Assembly (NCBI GenBank): GCA_963666825.2
Contig: OY763044.2
Location: 4,402,001-4,466,000 of the forward strand
Reading direction: 5' to 3'
Source: Saccharicrinis sp963666825
Lineage (GTDB): Bacteria; Bacteroidota; Bacteroidia; Bacteroidales; Marinilabiliaceae
Length of the DNA: 64,000 nt
Each line of letters starts with the position of its first letter. Positions within the stretch are counted from its first letter, which is position 1. The translations under genes were made by a program, and so were the position numbers. The notes under the pieces are model-generated. The model was given only the letters and a program-made list of their open reading frames with translations, had not been told where the DNA came from and searched no databases. Below, piece by piece: positions 24,566 to 33,830 of this stretch.

Positions 24566-25768
24566 ATGGAAAAAGTTGTTTTAGCCTTTAGTGGCGGATT
24601 AGATACTTCATTTTGCGTAAAGTACCTAAAACATGAAAAAGGATTAGATATTTATTCTGCAATTGCTAACACAGGTGGTTTCTCTGAAAAGGAATTAAAA
24701 ACCATTGAAGAGGGTGCATACAATCTTGGTGTTACAAAGCATGAAACTCTAGATGTAACAGATGTGTACTATCGCAACTGTATCCGATACATGATTTTCG
24801 GTAATATCCTTAAAAACAACACATATCCTTTATCTGTAAGTTCTGAAAGAATATTCCAGGCTTATGCAATTGTGGATTATGCAAGAAAAATAGGCGCTAA
24901 ATATATTGCACACGGAAGTACTGGTGCAGGAAATGACCAGGTTAGATTTGATTTAACATTCCAAATTATCGCTCCAGAGATTGAAATCATTACTCCAATT
25001 CGCGATTTAACTCTTTCAAGAGAGGCTGAAATTGAGTATTTGAAGAAACATGGAGTTGAAAAAGACTGGAAAAAGATGGAGTATTCTATCAACAAAGGTC
25101 TTTGGGGAACAAGTGTTGGAGGTAAAGAAACATTAACTTCAAACAAAAATTTACCTGAGGAAGCCTATCCAAGTCAGCTTACAGAAAAAGATCCTTCAGA
25201 GTTAATCATTGAATTTAACAAAGGAGAGATAGCATCTGTAAATGGAGAAATTTTTGCTACTCCGGTTGATGCAATTAGAAAAATAGAAGCCATTGGTGCG
25301 TCATATGCTATAGGCAGAGACACTCACGTGGGAGATACTATCATTGGAATTAAGGGTAGAGTTGGTTTTGAAGCTGCTGCTCCAATGCTAATCATTAAAG
25401 CTCACCACCTTCTTGAAAAGCACACTCTTACAAAGTGGCAAATGTACTGGAAAGAGCAATTGAGCAACTGGTATGGAATGCTTTTACACGAAGCGCAATA
25501 TGTTGAGCCTGTAATGAGAGACATTGAGAAATTCCTTGATAACTCACAAAAGAATGTGACTGGTAAAGTAATATTAAAGCTTTTACCATATCGATTTGAA
25601 TTAGTAGGTATCGAATCGGACAACGATTTAATGAATTCTGGATTTGGCGATTACGGTGAAGTTAACAAAGGTTGGAGTGGTGATGACGTAAAAGGATTTA
25701 CCACAATCATTGGTAACCAACTGAAAATCTTCAACAAAGTAAACGAAGGACAATTAGATATTAAATAA
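24566..25768 (+). CDS. argG: argininosuccinate synthase
   Basis: ArgG joins citrulline and aspartate using ATP. The 400-residue protein begins with the ATP pyrophosphatase loop AFSGGLDTSF (7-16). It also has the conserved blocks IAHGSTGAGNDQVRF (about 110-124) and SINKGLWGTSVGG. Length is typical. It lies 41 bases after the GNAT gene. A hairpin follows before argC. Confidence 0.96.
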   Translation: MEKVVLAFSGGLDTSFCVKYLKHEKGLDIYSAIANTGGFSEKELKTIEEGAYNLGVTKHETLDVTDVYYRNCIRYMIFGNILKNNTYPLSVSSERIFQAYAIVDYARKIGAKYIAHGSTGAGNDQVRFDLTFQIIAPEIEIITPIRDLTLSREAEIEYLKKHGVEKDWKKMEYSINKGLWGTSVGGKETLTSNKNLPEEAYPSQLTEKDPSELIIEFNKGEIASVNGEIFATPVDAIRKIEAIGASYAIGRDTHVGDTIIGIKGRVGFEAAAPMLIIKAHHLLEKHTLTKWQMYWKEQLSNWYGMLLHEAQYVEPVMRDIEKFLDNSQKNVTGKVILKLLPYRFELVGIESDNDLMNSGFGDYGEVNKGWSGDDVKGFTTIIGNQLKIFNKVNEGQLDIK

Positions 25769-25780
25769 GAAGTAAAAATA

Positions 25781-25812
25781 ACAGACGATAGTACTTAGTA
25801 TCTATCGTCTGT
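25781..25812 (+). other. intercistronic hairpin between argG and argC
   Basis: ACAGACGATAG and CTATCGTCTGT form a perfect 11-bp stem with a 10-base loop that can extend by three more pairs (TAC/GTA). It is followed by AAATTAAAA rather than T residues, so it looks like an mRNA-stability or processing element rather than a terminator. Confidence 0.6.
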
Positions 25813-25827
25813 AAATTAAAATTCAAA

Positions 25828-26793
25828 ATGATTAAAGTTGGTATTGTAGGTGGAGCCGGATATACGGCAGGAGAACTACTAAGAATCTTGATTTTTCATC
25901 CGGAAGTAGAAATTACTTGTATTCAAAGTACTAGTAATGCCGGAAATCCAATTAGTGCAGTTCATACAGATTTAATTGGAGAATCAGATCTTATCTTCGC
26001 TGAAAATCTGGATACAGATGTTGTTGATGTTATTTTCTTATGCATGGGTCATGGAAAATCAAAGGAGTTTTTAACCGAAAACAACATTCCTAATCACATT
26101 AAAATTATCGACCTTAGTCATGATTACAGATTAAAGGCTGAAGGTAATGACTTTATTTACGGGCTTCCTGAATTAAATAAAGAACAAATAAAGTCTGCTG
26201 ATAAAATTGCAAATCCAGGTTGCTTTGCAACTGCAATTCAATTGGCATTACTGCCTATTGCTGCTTCCGGTAAATTAAATGAGGTACACGTAAATGCAAT
26301 TACAGGTTCAACTGGAGCAGGTCAAAAGCCAACTGCAACATCTCATTTTAGCTGGAGAAACAATAACCTTTCTGTATACAAAGTATTTTCTCATCAACAT
26401 TTAGGTGAGATCAAGCAGTCTTTATGTCAGCTTCAGGATGGATTTTCTGAAGAGGTAAATTTTATTCCGGTAAGGGGTAATTTTGCAAGAGGTATTATGG
26501 CTACTGCATATACCGAATCTGACATTTCTGCAGAAGAAGCTGTTAAGCTTTATAAAGATTTTTATAAAGATCATCCGTTTGTAATTGTTTCAGATGAAAA
26601 TCCGAATTTAAAACAGGTGGTCAACACAAATAAAGGAATCGTATTTGTTGAGAAGTATGATGGTAAGTTGTTCATCGTAAGCATGATCGACAACTTGGTA
26701 AAAGGTGCTTCAGGTCAGGCTGTTCAAAACATGAATTTAATGTTTGGCCTTGAAGAAACAACTGGTCTTCGCCTTAAACCGGTAGCTTTTTAA
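25828..26793 (+). CDS. argC: N-acetyl(succinyl)-gamma-glutamyl-phosphate reductase
   Basis: ArgC reduces the N-acyl-glutamyl phosphate made by ArgB to the semialdehyde. The 321-residue protein starts IKVGIVGGAGYTAGELLR (NADP-binding) and has the catalytic cysteine C132 in ANPGCFATA, then GSTGAGQKPTATSHF. It is of normal length for the short form. In this operon its substrate may carry an N-succinyl rather than N-acetyl group, judged from the transcarbamylase. Confidence 0.95.
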   Translation: MIKVGIVGGAGYTAGELLRILIFHPEVEITCIQSTSNAGNPISAVHTDLIGESDLIFAENLDTDVVDVIFLCMGHGKSKEFLTENNIPNHIKIIDLSHDYRLKAEGNDFIYGLPELNKEQIKSADKIANPGCFATAIQLALLPIAASGKLNEVHVNAITGSTGAGQKPTATSHFSWRNNNLSVYKVFSHQHLGEIKQSLCQLQDGFSEEVNFIPVRGNFARGIMATAYTESDISAEEAVKLYKDFYKDHPFVIVSDENPNLKQVVNTNKGIVFVEKYDGKLFIVSMIDNLVKGASGQAVQNMNLMFGLEETTGLRLKPVAF

Positions 26794-26909
26794 ATAAGCA
26801 TTATCATAACCAATAATTAGCTTATTATCTAATAATCAGCCATCCACCTTAAGGAGAATTTTTTTGATGGTTTAAATTAGGTGTTAACTTACAAAGGAAG
26901 ACCAGTTAG

Positions 26910-26954
26910 CACTCCTGTAGAGAAGCCAAGACTTTACAGGAGTGTTTATTTTTA
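26910..26954 (+). terminator. intrinsic terminator between argC and argD
   Basis: CACTCCTGTA and TACAGGAGTG form a 10-bp stem with a 15-base loop followed by TTTATTTTT. It lies in a 181-base gap inside the arginine gene string, so it either ends an argR-GNAT-argG-argC message or acts as partial terminator or attenuator ahead of argD. Confidence 0.7.
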
Positions 26955-26974
26955 ACGATTAACTGATAAACGAA

Positions 26975-28096
26975 ATGAATTTATTCGATGTATATCCACT
27001 TTTTGATATTGAGCCTGTAAAAGCAGAAGGATGCTACATATGGGACAAAGAGGGTAATAAGTATCTTGATTTATATGGAGGACACGCTGTTATCTCTATT
27101 GGTCATTCTCACCCACATTATATCAAACGCATCTCTGATCAGTTAAATAGCATTGGGTTTTATTCTAACTCAGTTCAAAATCAAATGCAAAAGGATCTTG
27201 CTCAGAAACTTGGCCAGATGGCAGGAATGGAAGATTACGATCTATTCTTATGTAACTCAGGTGCTGAAGCCAATGAAAATGCTTTAAAATTAGCCTCATT
27301 TACAACAGGGAAGAAAAGAGTAATCTCCTTTAAAAAAGGATTTCACGGAAGAACTTCTGCTGCTGTCGCAATTACTGATAATCCAAAGATTGTTGCACCT
27401 ATTAACAGCAATCACGAATCAACAATTCTTGAATTAAACAACCTTAATGCAGTAGAAGCTGAGCTTAAAAAAGATGATGTTTGTGCTATCATTATTGAAG
27501 GTATTCAAGGTATTGGTGGAATCATTGTTCCTGACTCTGCATTTCTTGAAGGCTTAGGTGACTTATGTAAAAAATATAAAGCCATTCTTATTCTTGATGA
27601 AATACAATCAGGATATGGCAGATCTGGAAAATTCTTTGCGTTTCAATATAGTAATGTTAAACCGGATATAGTTACTACAGCTAAGGGTATGGGCAATGGC
27701 TTTCCTATTGGTGGCGTAATAATTTCTCAAGAGTTTAAACCTTGGTTTGGAATGTTAGGAACTACCTTTGGAGGTAATTATTTAGCTTGTGCTGCAGCTT
27801 TAGCTGTTCTGGAAGTAATGGAAAAAGAGAATCTGGTTGAGAATTCTACGACTGTAGGAAACCACATTATCGAAGAATTAAACAAAAATATTAAAAATTG
27901 TGAAATTAGAGGATACGGCCTTATGATTGGTATAGAATTTGATAATCCAATCGCTGATTTAAGAAAGAAACTTCTTTTCGAAAACAAAATTTTTACAGGA
28001 GTATCAGGTACTAATACAATAAGGATTTTACCTCCGCTAAGTTTAAACATAGATCAAGCAGATTTTTTCATCAACAAATTATCTGAATCGTTATAA
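26975..28096 (+). CDS. argD: acetyl(succinyl)ornithine aminotransferase
   Basis: This PLP enzyme makes N-acyl-ornithine from the semialdehyde with glutamate as amino donor. The 373-residue protein has the class III aminotransferase pattern: CNSGAEANENALKLA, FHGRT, the aspartate in ILDEIQSGYGRSG and the PLP lysine in TTAKGMGNGFP. Length is slightly short but complete. It restarts the gene string after the terminator at 26910-26954. Confidence 0.94.
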   Translation: MNLFDVYPLFDIEPVKAEGCYIWDKEGNKYLDLYGGHAVISIGHSHPHYIKRISDQLNSIGFYSNSVQNQMQKDLAQKLGQMAGMEDYDLFLCNSGAEANENALKLASFTTGKKRVISFKKGFHGRTSAAVAITDNPKIVAPINSNHESTILELNNLNAVEAELKKDDVCAIIIEGIQGIGGIIVPDSAFLEGLGDLCKKYKAILILDEIQSGYGRSGKFFAFQYSNVKPDIVTTAKGMGNGFPIGGVIISQEFKPWFGMLGTTFGGNYLACAAALAVLEVMEKENLVENSTTVGNHIIEELNKNIKNCEIRGYGLMIGIEFDNPIADLRKKLLFENKIFTGVSGTNTIRILPPLSLNIDQADFFINKLSESL

Positions 28097-28143
28097 CAAA
28101 GTGCCTGATGCGTATTATATTTATACATTAAAACAGGCAAATT

Positions 28144-28731
28144 ATGATTAAATCATTCTGGAATGAAGAGTGGAAAGAAATAAAATTTGAAGAAGGTGCG
28201 CTACAAAAGAAATATGCCATTTCAAATTATGGAAGAATTGTAAGTTATTTAACAACTCCCGAAGAAGGAACTCTAATTAAAGGAGGAAAGCTCAGAGGAT
28301 ATTCAACGCTTCCGGTACGACCTCATGGAAAATCAAAAACTTTCTATGTTCATAAATTAGTCGCTCAATATTTCATTGACAACGACAGACCAGATGCTAC
28401 CTTTGTTATACACTTAGATCATAATAAAAATAACAATTATACAGAAAATCTTAAATGGTGTACTAAAGAAGAAGTATTTGAACATCAAAAAGATAATCCA
28501 ATTGTAATTGAGGCCCGAAAAAAACAGAAAGGACGAAGAAAGGATGAAGGGCACAAACTAACTTCAACGGAAGTAATCAGATTAAAAAAGAAGATTTTTG
28601 ATCCCAAAAGAAAATCCAGACTTAAAATTATTGCAAAGCAATTTGGTATAAGCGAAATGCAATTGTATAGAATTAAATCTGGTGAAAATTGGGGCCACAT
28701 AAAAGTTGAAATAAATGGTGTGGAATATTAG
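28144..28731 (+). CDS. NUMOD4/HNH-nuclease-like protein with a C-terminal helix-turn-helix
   Basis: The 195-residue protein has an N-terminal NUMOD4-type region (EEWKEIKF, then YAISNYGRIVS) and an HNH-type core, with VHKLVAQYFI followed by IHLDHNKNNNYTENLKW, where the HNH histidine and asparagines are kept. Its lysine-rich C-terminus resembles the helix-turn-helix of homing endonucleases (KLTSTEVIRLKKKI, then IIAKQFGISEMQLYRIKSG). Such genes are usually found in introns, inteins or phages. Here it is a free-standing gene between argD and proC, in the same direction, with no sign of an intron. It may be a domesticated DNA-binding regulator or a selfish element; function unknown. Confidence 0.75.
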   Translation: MIKSFWNEEWKEIKFEEGALQKKYAISNYGRIVSYLTTPEEGTLIKGGKLRGYSTLPVRPHGKSKTFYVHKLVAQYFIDNDRPDATFVIHLDHNKNNNYTENLKWCTKEEVFEHQKDNPIVIEARKKQKGRRKDEGHKLTSTEVIRLKKKIFDPKRKSRLKIIAKQFGISEMQLYRIKSGENWGHIKVEINGVEY

Positions 28732-28789
28732 CACGAATTGACATTGGTTCATTTGGTGCTAATCCAAATACCAAAACAATTTTCGTGCT

Positions 28790-29590
28790 ATGAAAAACAA
28801 AAAAATAACCATCATAGGTGGTGGCAACTTAGGCCAGGCTATTGCTAATGGCATTGTAAATTCAAACGTAATCAATCCTTCCAACCTTACCGTTACTCGC
28901 AGAAGGGTTGAGTTAATTCAGGATCTGACAAAATCGGGAATTAACGTATCATCCGACAACAAAAAAGCATCTTCTGATGTTGACATTATATTTTTAGGAG
29001 TTAAACCATATCAGATAAAAGAAATCATTGAAGAAATTAAAGATTCTGTTTCTGATAATACAATGATAATCTCACTCGCAACGGGTGTTGATTCCTTAAC
29101 TATCGAAAAGTATTTTGGTAAAAAACTACCAATTTTCAGAGCAATGCCAAATACGGCCATTGCCATTGGTCAATCAATGACTTGTATTTCTGCTCATAAT
29201 GCATATGAAGACCAAAAAAACATAGTACTTACATTATTTGAACAAGTTGGACAGGCTTTAATAATTCCTGAAGAATTAATGGCAGCAGCTACAGTATTGG
29301 CAGCTTGCGGTATTGCCTTTGCTTTAAGATTTGTTCGTGCAGCAACCCAGGGAGGAATTGAAATAGGATTTGGAGCAGACCTTGCTTTAAAAATTGCTTC
29401 TCAAACTGTAAAAGGAGCTGCTGATCTACTAATCAACTCAGGAACACATCCGGAGCATGAAATCGATAAAGTAACTACTCCTCGTGGAGTAACCATTTCT
29501 GGATTAAACGAAATGGAACATCAAGGTTTTAGCTCATCTCTAATTAAAGGTTTACTTACATCCTTTAATAAAATTGAAAACGGAAAATAA
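28790..29590 (+). CDS. proC: pyrroline-5-carboxylate reductase
   Basis: ProC performs the last step of proline synthesis. The 266-residue protein begins ITIIGGGNLGQAIANGI (NAD(P)H fold) and has the C-terminal signature TTPRGVTISGLNEME, near the proline-site motif of the family. It is followed after 8 bases by proB. Its place inside the arginine gene string suggests shared control of the two glutamate-derived pathways. Confidence 0.95.
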   Translation: MKNKKITIIGGGNLGQAIANGIVNSNVINPSNLTVTRRRVELIQDLTKSGINVSSDNKKASSDVDIIFLGVKPYQIKEIIEEIKDSVSDNTMIISLATGVDSLTIEKYFGKKLPIFRAMPNTAIAIGQSMTCISAHNAYEDQKNIVLTLFEQVGQALIIPEELMAAATVLAACGIAFALRFVRAATQGGIEIGFGADLALKIASQTVKGAADLLINSGTHPEHEIDKVTTPRGVTISGLNEMEHQGFSSSLIKGLLTSFNKIENGK

Positions 29591-29598
29591 TTTCACCT

Positions 29599-30672
29599 GT
29601 GTTTAAGTCAATTACAATAAAAATAGGCTCAAATGTTTTAACTGATGAAGATGGTACTCTACATTATGAAAGAGTTTCTCATCTTGTTGATCAAATAGCT
29701 GCATTGCACAAGAAAAATAAAAAGCTGTTGTTGGTTTCTTCTGGTGCCGTTGCTGCAGGAAGAACCATGGTAAAAGTCAACAAGAAAACAGATACTGTTT
29801 CATCTCGTCAGTTACTTTCATCGGTAGGGCAAGTAAAATTATTGAATACTTACTCAGCCTTATTTGAGAAACATAATATTCAATGTGCTCAGGTCTTAGT
29901 TACAAAACAAGATTTTAGATCAAGAGAGCATTATTTAAATATGAAGAATTGCCTTTCAACTTTAATTGAAAATGGCATTGTTCCTATTATTAATGAAAAC
30001 GATGCTGTTTCTGTAACTGCATTAATGTTCACTGATAATGACGAATTAGCTGGCCTGTTATCATCAATGATGAATAGCGAAGCTTTATTTATCTTAAGTA
30101 ACGTAAATGGGATTTACGATGGTGACCCCCGAAATGGAAATGCAAATGTAATCAGAACAGTTGACAGTACCAATGCAGACCTTTCAAGTTATATATCAAC
30201 TACTAAATCAAACTTTGGTAGAGGCGGTATGTTAACAAAATGTCATATTGCAAAAAAAACAGCTTCATCTGGAACCTCTGTTCACATAGCAAATGGAACT
30301 ATTCCAAATATCCTGATTGACTTAAACTCTCATCCGGATAAAGTAGAGCACACCACATTTTTGCCTGGAGAAAAATATCCTGCAATAAAAAAATGGATTG
30401 CTTACTCTGAAGCTTTTACTAATGCAGAAGTAGTCATTAACAAAGGTGCTCTTGATGCTCTGAATTCATCAAAAGCAACAAGCTTACTTTTAGCCGGAGT
30501 TGTTAAATTTAATGGCAATTTTAAAAAAGGTGATCTGTTAAAAATCATCTCTGAAGAGGGCAAAAATGTTGGTATTGGGAAAGCAAAGTACGACAAGGCA
30601 AAAGCGATAGAACACATGCATGATCAAAAATATCAGCCTTTAATACATTACGATTACTTGTATTTAATTTAA
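29599..30672 (+). CDS. proB: glutamate 5-kinase
   Basis: ProB phosphorylates glutamate, the committed, usually proline-inhibited step. The 357-residue protein has an amino-acid kinase domain (IKIGSNVLTDEDG at the start, LVSSGAVAAGR, then a GRGGMLTK segment) and a C-terminal PUA domain (about 275-350). Translation seems to start with GTG at 29599, 8 bases after proC; no ATG is placed better. Confidence 0.94.
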   Translation: MFKSITIKIGSNVLTDEDGTLHYERVSHLVDQIAALHKKNKKLLLVSSGAVAAGRTMVKVNKKTDTVSSRQLLSSVGQVKLLNTYSALFEKHNIQCAQVLVTKQDFRSREHYLNMKNCLSTLIENGIVPIINENDAVSVTALMFTDNDELAGLLSSMMNSEALFILSNVNGIYDGDPRNGNANVIRTVDSTNADLSSYISTTKSNFGRGGMLTKCHIAKKTASSGTSVHIANGTIPNILIDLNSHPDKVEHTTFLPGEKYPAIKKWIAYSEAFTNAEVVINKGALDALNSSKATSLLLAGVVKFNGNFKKGDLLKIISEEGKNVGIGKAKYDKAKAIEHMHDQKYQPLIHYDYLYLI

Positions 30673-30713
30673 CAAAGAACTCAATATAAATAACAACCTT
30701 AATCATCGAAAAA

Positions 30714-31964
30714 ATGCAATGTTTAGCACAATTTCAAAAAGTTAAAGATGCCTCTCGTGAACTAACGAGGGTAAAAAAAGAAAGCATAATTCTTATGCTC
30801 AATAAACTTGCAGATGAAGCGGAAAAAAGCATCCCTTTGTTACTTGAGGCTAATCAAAAAGACCTTGACAGAATGGATATTGAGGATCCTAAGTACGACA
30901 GGCTTAAGCTAACTAAGGAAAGGATTGAAGGAATTGCCGCTGACATCAGAAATGTAGCTAAACTTCCCTACCCCATTGGTGAAGTTCTTGAAGAGAAAAC
31001 CTTAGACAACGGGCTTCAACTTCAAAAAGTCAGAGTTCCTTTAGGTGTAATTGGTGTGATATACGAAGCACGTCCTAATGTAACTTTCGATGTATTTTCA
31101 TTATGTATGCAATCAGGAAATGCATGCGTTCTAAAAGGAGGTAGTGATGCTGAGTTTTCAAACAAAGCTATTATTGAGTTAATTCACAAAGTTTTAAAAG
31201 AGGAAGGTTTTAATCCTGAATTACTTCAATTATTACCTGCTGACAGGTCTGCTGCAACAGAACTTATGAATGCAATTGGATATGTTGACATTTTAATTCC
31301 TAGAGGATCACAAAACCTGATTAATTCAGTTAGAGAAAATGCCAATATCCCTGTTATAGAAACAGGAGCAGGAATAGTACATACGTATGTAGATAAGTCA
31401 GCTGATATTTCAAAGGCTGCAGATGTAGTTGTAAATGCAAAAACCAGAAGAGTTAGTGTTTGTAATGCATTGGATTGCATGATTATTCACAAGGATATGT
31501 TAACACATCTTCCGGAAATTATGAAGGGCATGATTCCTTTTGATGTAGAAGTTTATGCTGACGAAGATTCTTTTAGTCAACTAAAAAACAATTATCCTGA
31601 TAATTTATTATTCCAGGCTACTGACGAATCATTTGGTACTGAATTCTTATCTCATAAAATGTCAATAAAAACAGTTGCCAACATTGATGAAGCTTTAGAT
31701 CATATATATAAATACAGTTCAAAACATAGCGAAGCCATTATCGCAGAAAATCCAGAAGTAATAGAAAGATTTTATAACGAGGTTGATGCTGCGGCTGTTT
31801 ATGCCAATACATCTACTGCTTTTACCGACGGAGCACAATTTGGACTGGGTGCCGAAATAGGAATCAGCACACAAAAATTACATGCTCGTGGACCAATGGC
31901 TTTAAAAGAACTGACTAGTTATAAATGGCTAATTAAAGGTAATGGACACACCAGACCAGCATAG
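30714..31964 (+). CDS. proA: gamma-glutamyl phosphate reductase
   Basis: ProA converts glutamyl phosphate to glutamate semialdehyde. The 416-residue protein has the family blocks RVPLGVIGVIYEARPNVT and GGSDAEFSNKA. The catalytic cysteine is in KTRRVSVCNALDC, and the end reads ARGPMALKELTSYKW. It follows proB after 41 bases; proC, proB and proA together form a complete proline branch. Confidence 0.96.
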   Translation: MQCLAQFQKVKDASRELTRVKKESIILMLNKLADEAEKSIPLLLEANQKDLDRMDIEDPKYDRLKLTKERIEGIAADIRNVAKLPYPIGEVLEEKTLDNGLQLQKVRVPLGVIGVIYEARPNVTFDVFSLCMQSGNACVLKGGSDAEFSNKAIIELIHKVLKEEGFNPELLQLLPADRSAATELMNAIGYVDILIPRGSQNLINSVRENANIPVIETGAGIVHTYVDKSADISKAADVVVNAKTRRVSVCNALDCMIIHKDMLTHLPEIMKGMIPFDVEVYADEDSFSQLKNNYPDNLLFQATDESFGTEFLSHKMSIKTVANIDEALDHIYKYSSKHSEAIIAENPEVIERFYNEVDAAAVYANTSTAFTDGAQFGLGAEIGISTQKLHARGPMALKELTSYKWLIKGNGHTRPA

Positions 31965-32069
31965 ATATAAGTAATAATATTGAAAGTTTATAAAGTTGAA
32001 TGTAAAAAATAATCTTCTATTTGTAAAAAGATAAGCTACTTCAACAAACTATAAAATAAGATTAAACAG

Positions 32070-33017
32070 ATGAAAAGATTTTTAAAAGTAAACGATATAG
32101 GTGACTTAAAACAAGCTTTAAAAGAAGCATTTGAAGTTAAAGAAAATCCTTATGCATATACCGAATTAGGAAAAAACAAAACTATCATATTAGTATTCTT
32201 TAATAGTAGTTTAAGAACCAGATTAAGCACACAAAAAGCAGCTATGAATCTTGGTATGAATGTTATGGTTCTTGACATTAACAAAGATGGCTGGAAGCTT
32301 GAAACTGAAATGGGTGTAGTAATGGATAGCGACAAACCTGAACATATCAAAGAAGCCGTACCTGTAATTGGTCAATATTGTGATATGATTGGAGTTCGTT
32401 CATTTGCATCTTTTGAAAATAAGGAAGATGATTATTCTGAAAAAATTTTAAATCAATTCATTCAATATTCAGGAGTTCCTGTAATCAGCCTTGAATCAGC
32501 TACACGTCACCCACTTCAGGCATTTGCTGACTTAATTACAATTGAAGAATTCAAGCAGAAAGAAAAACCTAAAGTAGTTCTTACCTGGGCTCCACACCCA
32601 AGATCTTTACCTCAGGCAGTAGCAAATTCTTTTGCAGAATGGATGAAAGAAGCTGATGTTGAGTTTGTAATAACTCATCCTAAAGGATATGAATTAGCTG
32701 AAGAATTTACTGATGGCGTTACAGTTGAATATGATCAAAGAAAAGCATTTGAAGGTGCTGATTTTATTTATGCTAAAAACTGGTCATCATACACAGATTA
32801 TGGCCAGGTAACATGCAAAGATATGGACTGGACAGTTAATGAGGAAAAAATGGCTTTAACCAACAATGCTAAATTCATGCACTGCCTTCCTGTTCGTAGA
32901 AATATGATTGTAAGCGATGGCGTAATTGAAAGCGAAAACTCACTTGTTGTTCAGGAAGCTGCAAACAGAGTTATATCTGCACAAACAGTTATAAAAAGAA
33001 TGCTTGAAAATCTATAA
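32070..33017 (+). CDS. argF': N-succinylornithine carbamoyltransferase
   Basis: This transcarbamylase forms N-acyl-citrulline from N-acyl-ornithine and carbamoyl phosphate. The 315-residue protein is of the Bacteroidota type: FFNSSLRTRLSTQKAA (carbamoyl-phosphate loop, about 43-58), TWAPHPRSLPQAV and MHCLPVRRNM. Residue 90 is proline in DSDKPEH. In work on Bacteroides fragilis, P90 defines the succinylornithine enzyme, while the Xanthomonas acetylornithine enzyme has glutamate at the matching site. I therefore call the succinyl form. It precedes argB by 33 bases. Confidence 0.88.
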   Translation: MKRFLKVNDIGDLKQALKEAFEVKENPYAYTELGKNKTIILVFFNSSLRTRLSTQKAAMNLGMNVMVLDINKDGWKLETEMGVVMDSDKPEHIKEAVPVIGQYCDMIGVRSFASFENKEDDYSEKILNQFIQYSGVPVISLESATRHPLQAFADLITIEEFKQKEKPKVVLTWAPHPRSLPQAVANSFAEWMKEADVEFVITHPKGYELAEEFTDGVTVEYDQRKAFEGADFIYAKNWSSYTDYGQVTCKDMDWTVNEEKMALTNNAKFMHCLPVRRNMIVSDGVIESENSLVVQEAANRVISAQTVIKRMLENL

Positions 33018-33050
33018 TCATTTTTGAATACAAATAATACCTAATATAAC

Positions 33051-33830
33051 ATGCAAGAAATTACCGTTGTAAAAGTCGGAGGAAAAGTAGTTGAAACACC
33101 AGAATCATTGCAAGAATTATTAAATGACTTTGTTGCCTTACCTGGATTAAAAGTATTGGTTCACGGAGGGGGAAGGTCTGCTACAAAGATTGCATCTCAA
33201 CTTGGAGTGGAAACTAAAATGGTAGATGGAAGAAGAATTACCGACCTTGAAACTTTAAAGGTTGTAACAATGGTATATGCAGGATTAGTAAACAAAAACA
33301 TTGTTGCATCTCTACAAGCCTTAGGGGCAAATTCAGTTGGTTTAACCGGAGCAGATCTTAACTTGATTAAAGCAGTTAAGCGACCAGTTAAAGATATTGA
33401 CTATGGTTATGTTGGAGATGTTGAGTCTGTTCAAGTTGAGGAGTTAATGGATTTAATTAATAAAAACGTAATTCCAGTTGTTGCTCCATTAACTCATGAT
33501 GGCAAAGGAAATATGCTTAATACCAATGCCGACACCATGGCATCTTCATTAGCATGTGCATTAGCAAAACACTATAAAGTAAATCTGGTTTATTGCTTTG
33601 AGAAAAAAGGAGTATTAAGCAATCCTGATGATGATGACGCAGTTATTCCTGTACTAACCCATGATTTATTTAAAAAACATCAGGAGTCTGGCGTTATTAA
33701 CGAAGGAATGATTCCTAAACTTGACAATGGATTTAACGCAATAAAAGCCGGAGTAGAAAAAGTAAATATTACAAACACACAAGGACTAAAAGGAGGATTG
33801 AATACCGGAACTTTATTAACAGAAAAATAA
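33051..33830 (+). CDS. argB: N-acyl(acetyl/succinyl)glutamate kinase
   Basis: ArgB phosphorylates N-acyl-glutamate. The 259-residue amino-acid kinase has VVKVGGKVVE near the start, VHGGGRSATKIA, the GLTGADLNLI block and a C-terminal MIPKLDNGFNAIKAGV. It is the short form without the N-terminal helix linked to hexameric, arginine-inhibited enzymes. Its stop codon is followed immediately by the ATG of the next gene. Confidence 0.94.
   Translation: MQEITVVKVGGKVVETPESLQELLNDFVALPGLKVLVHGGGRSATKIASQLGVETKMVDGRRITDLETLKVVTMVYAGLVNKNIVASLQALGANSVGLTGADLNLIKAVKRPVKDIDYGYVGDVESVQVEELMDLINKNVIPVVAPLTHDGKGNMLNTNADTMASSLACALAKHYKVNLVYCFEKKGVLSNPDDDDAVIPVLTHDLFKKHQESGVINEGMIPKLDNGFNAIKAGVEKVNITNTQGLKGGLNTGTLLTEK

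Noticed and set aside
28097..28789. Group I/II intron or inserted mobile element around the HNH gene
   Set aside because: No interrupted gene, intron core, terminal repeats or target duplication can be seen; flanking argD and proC are complete.
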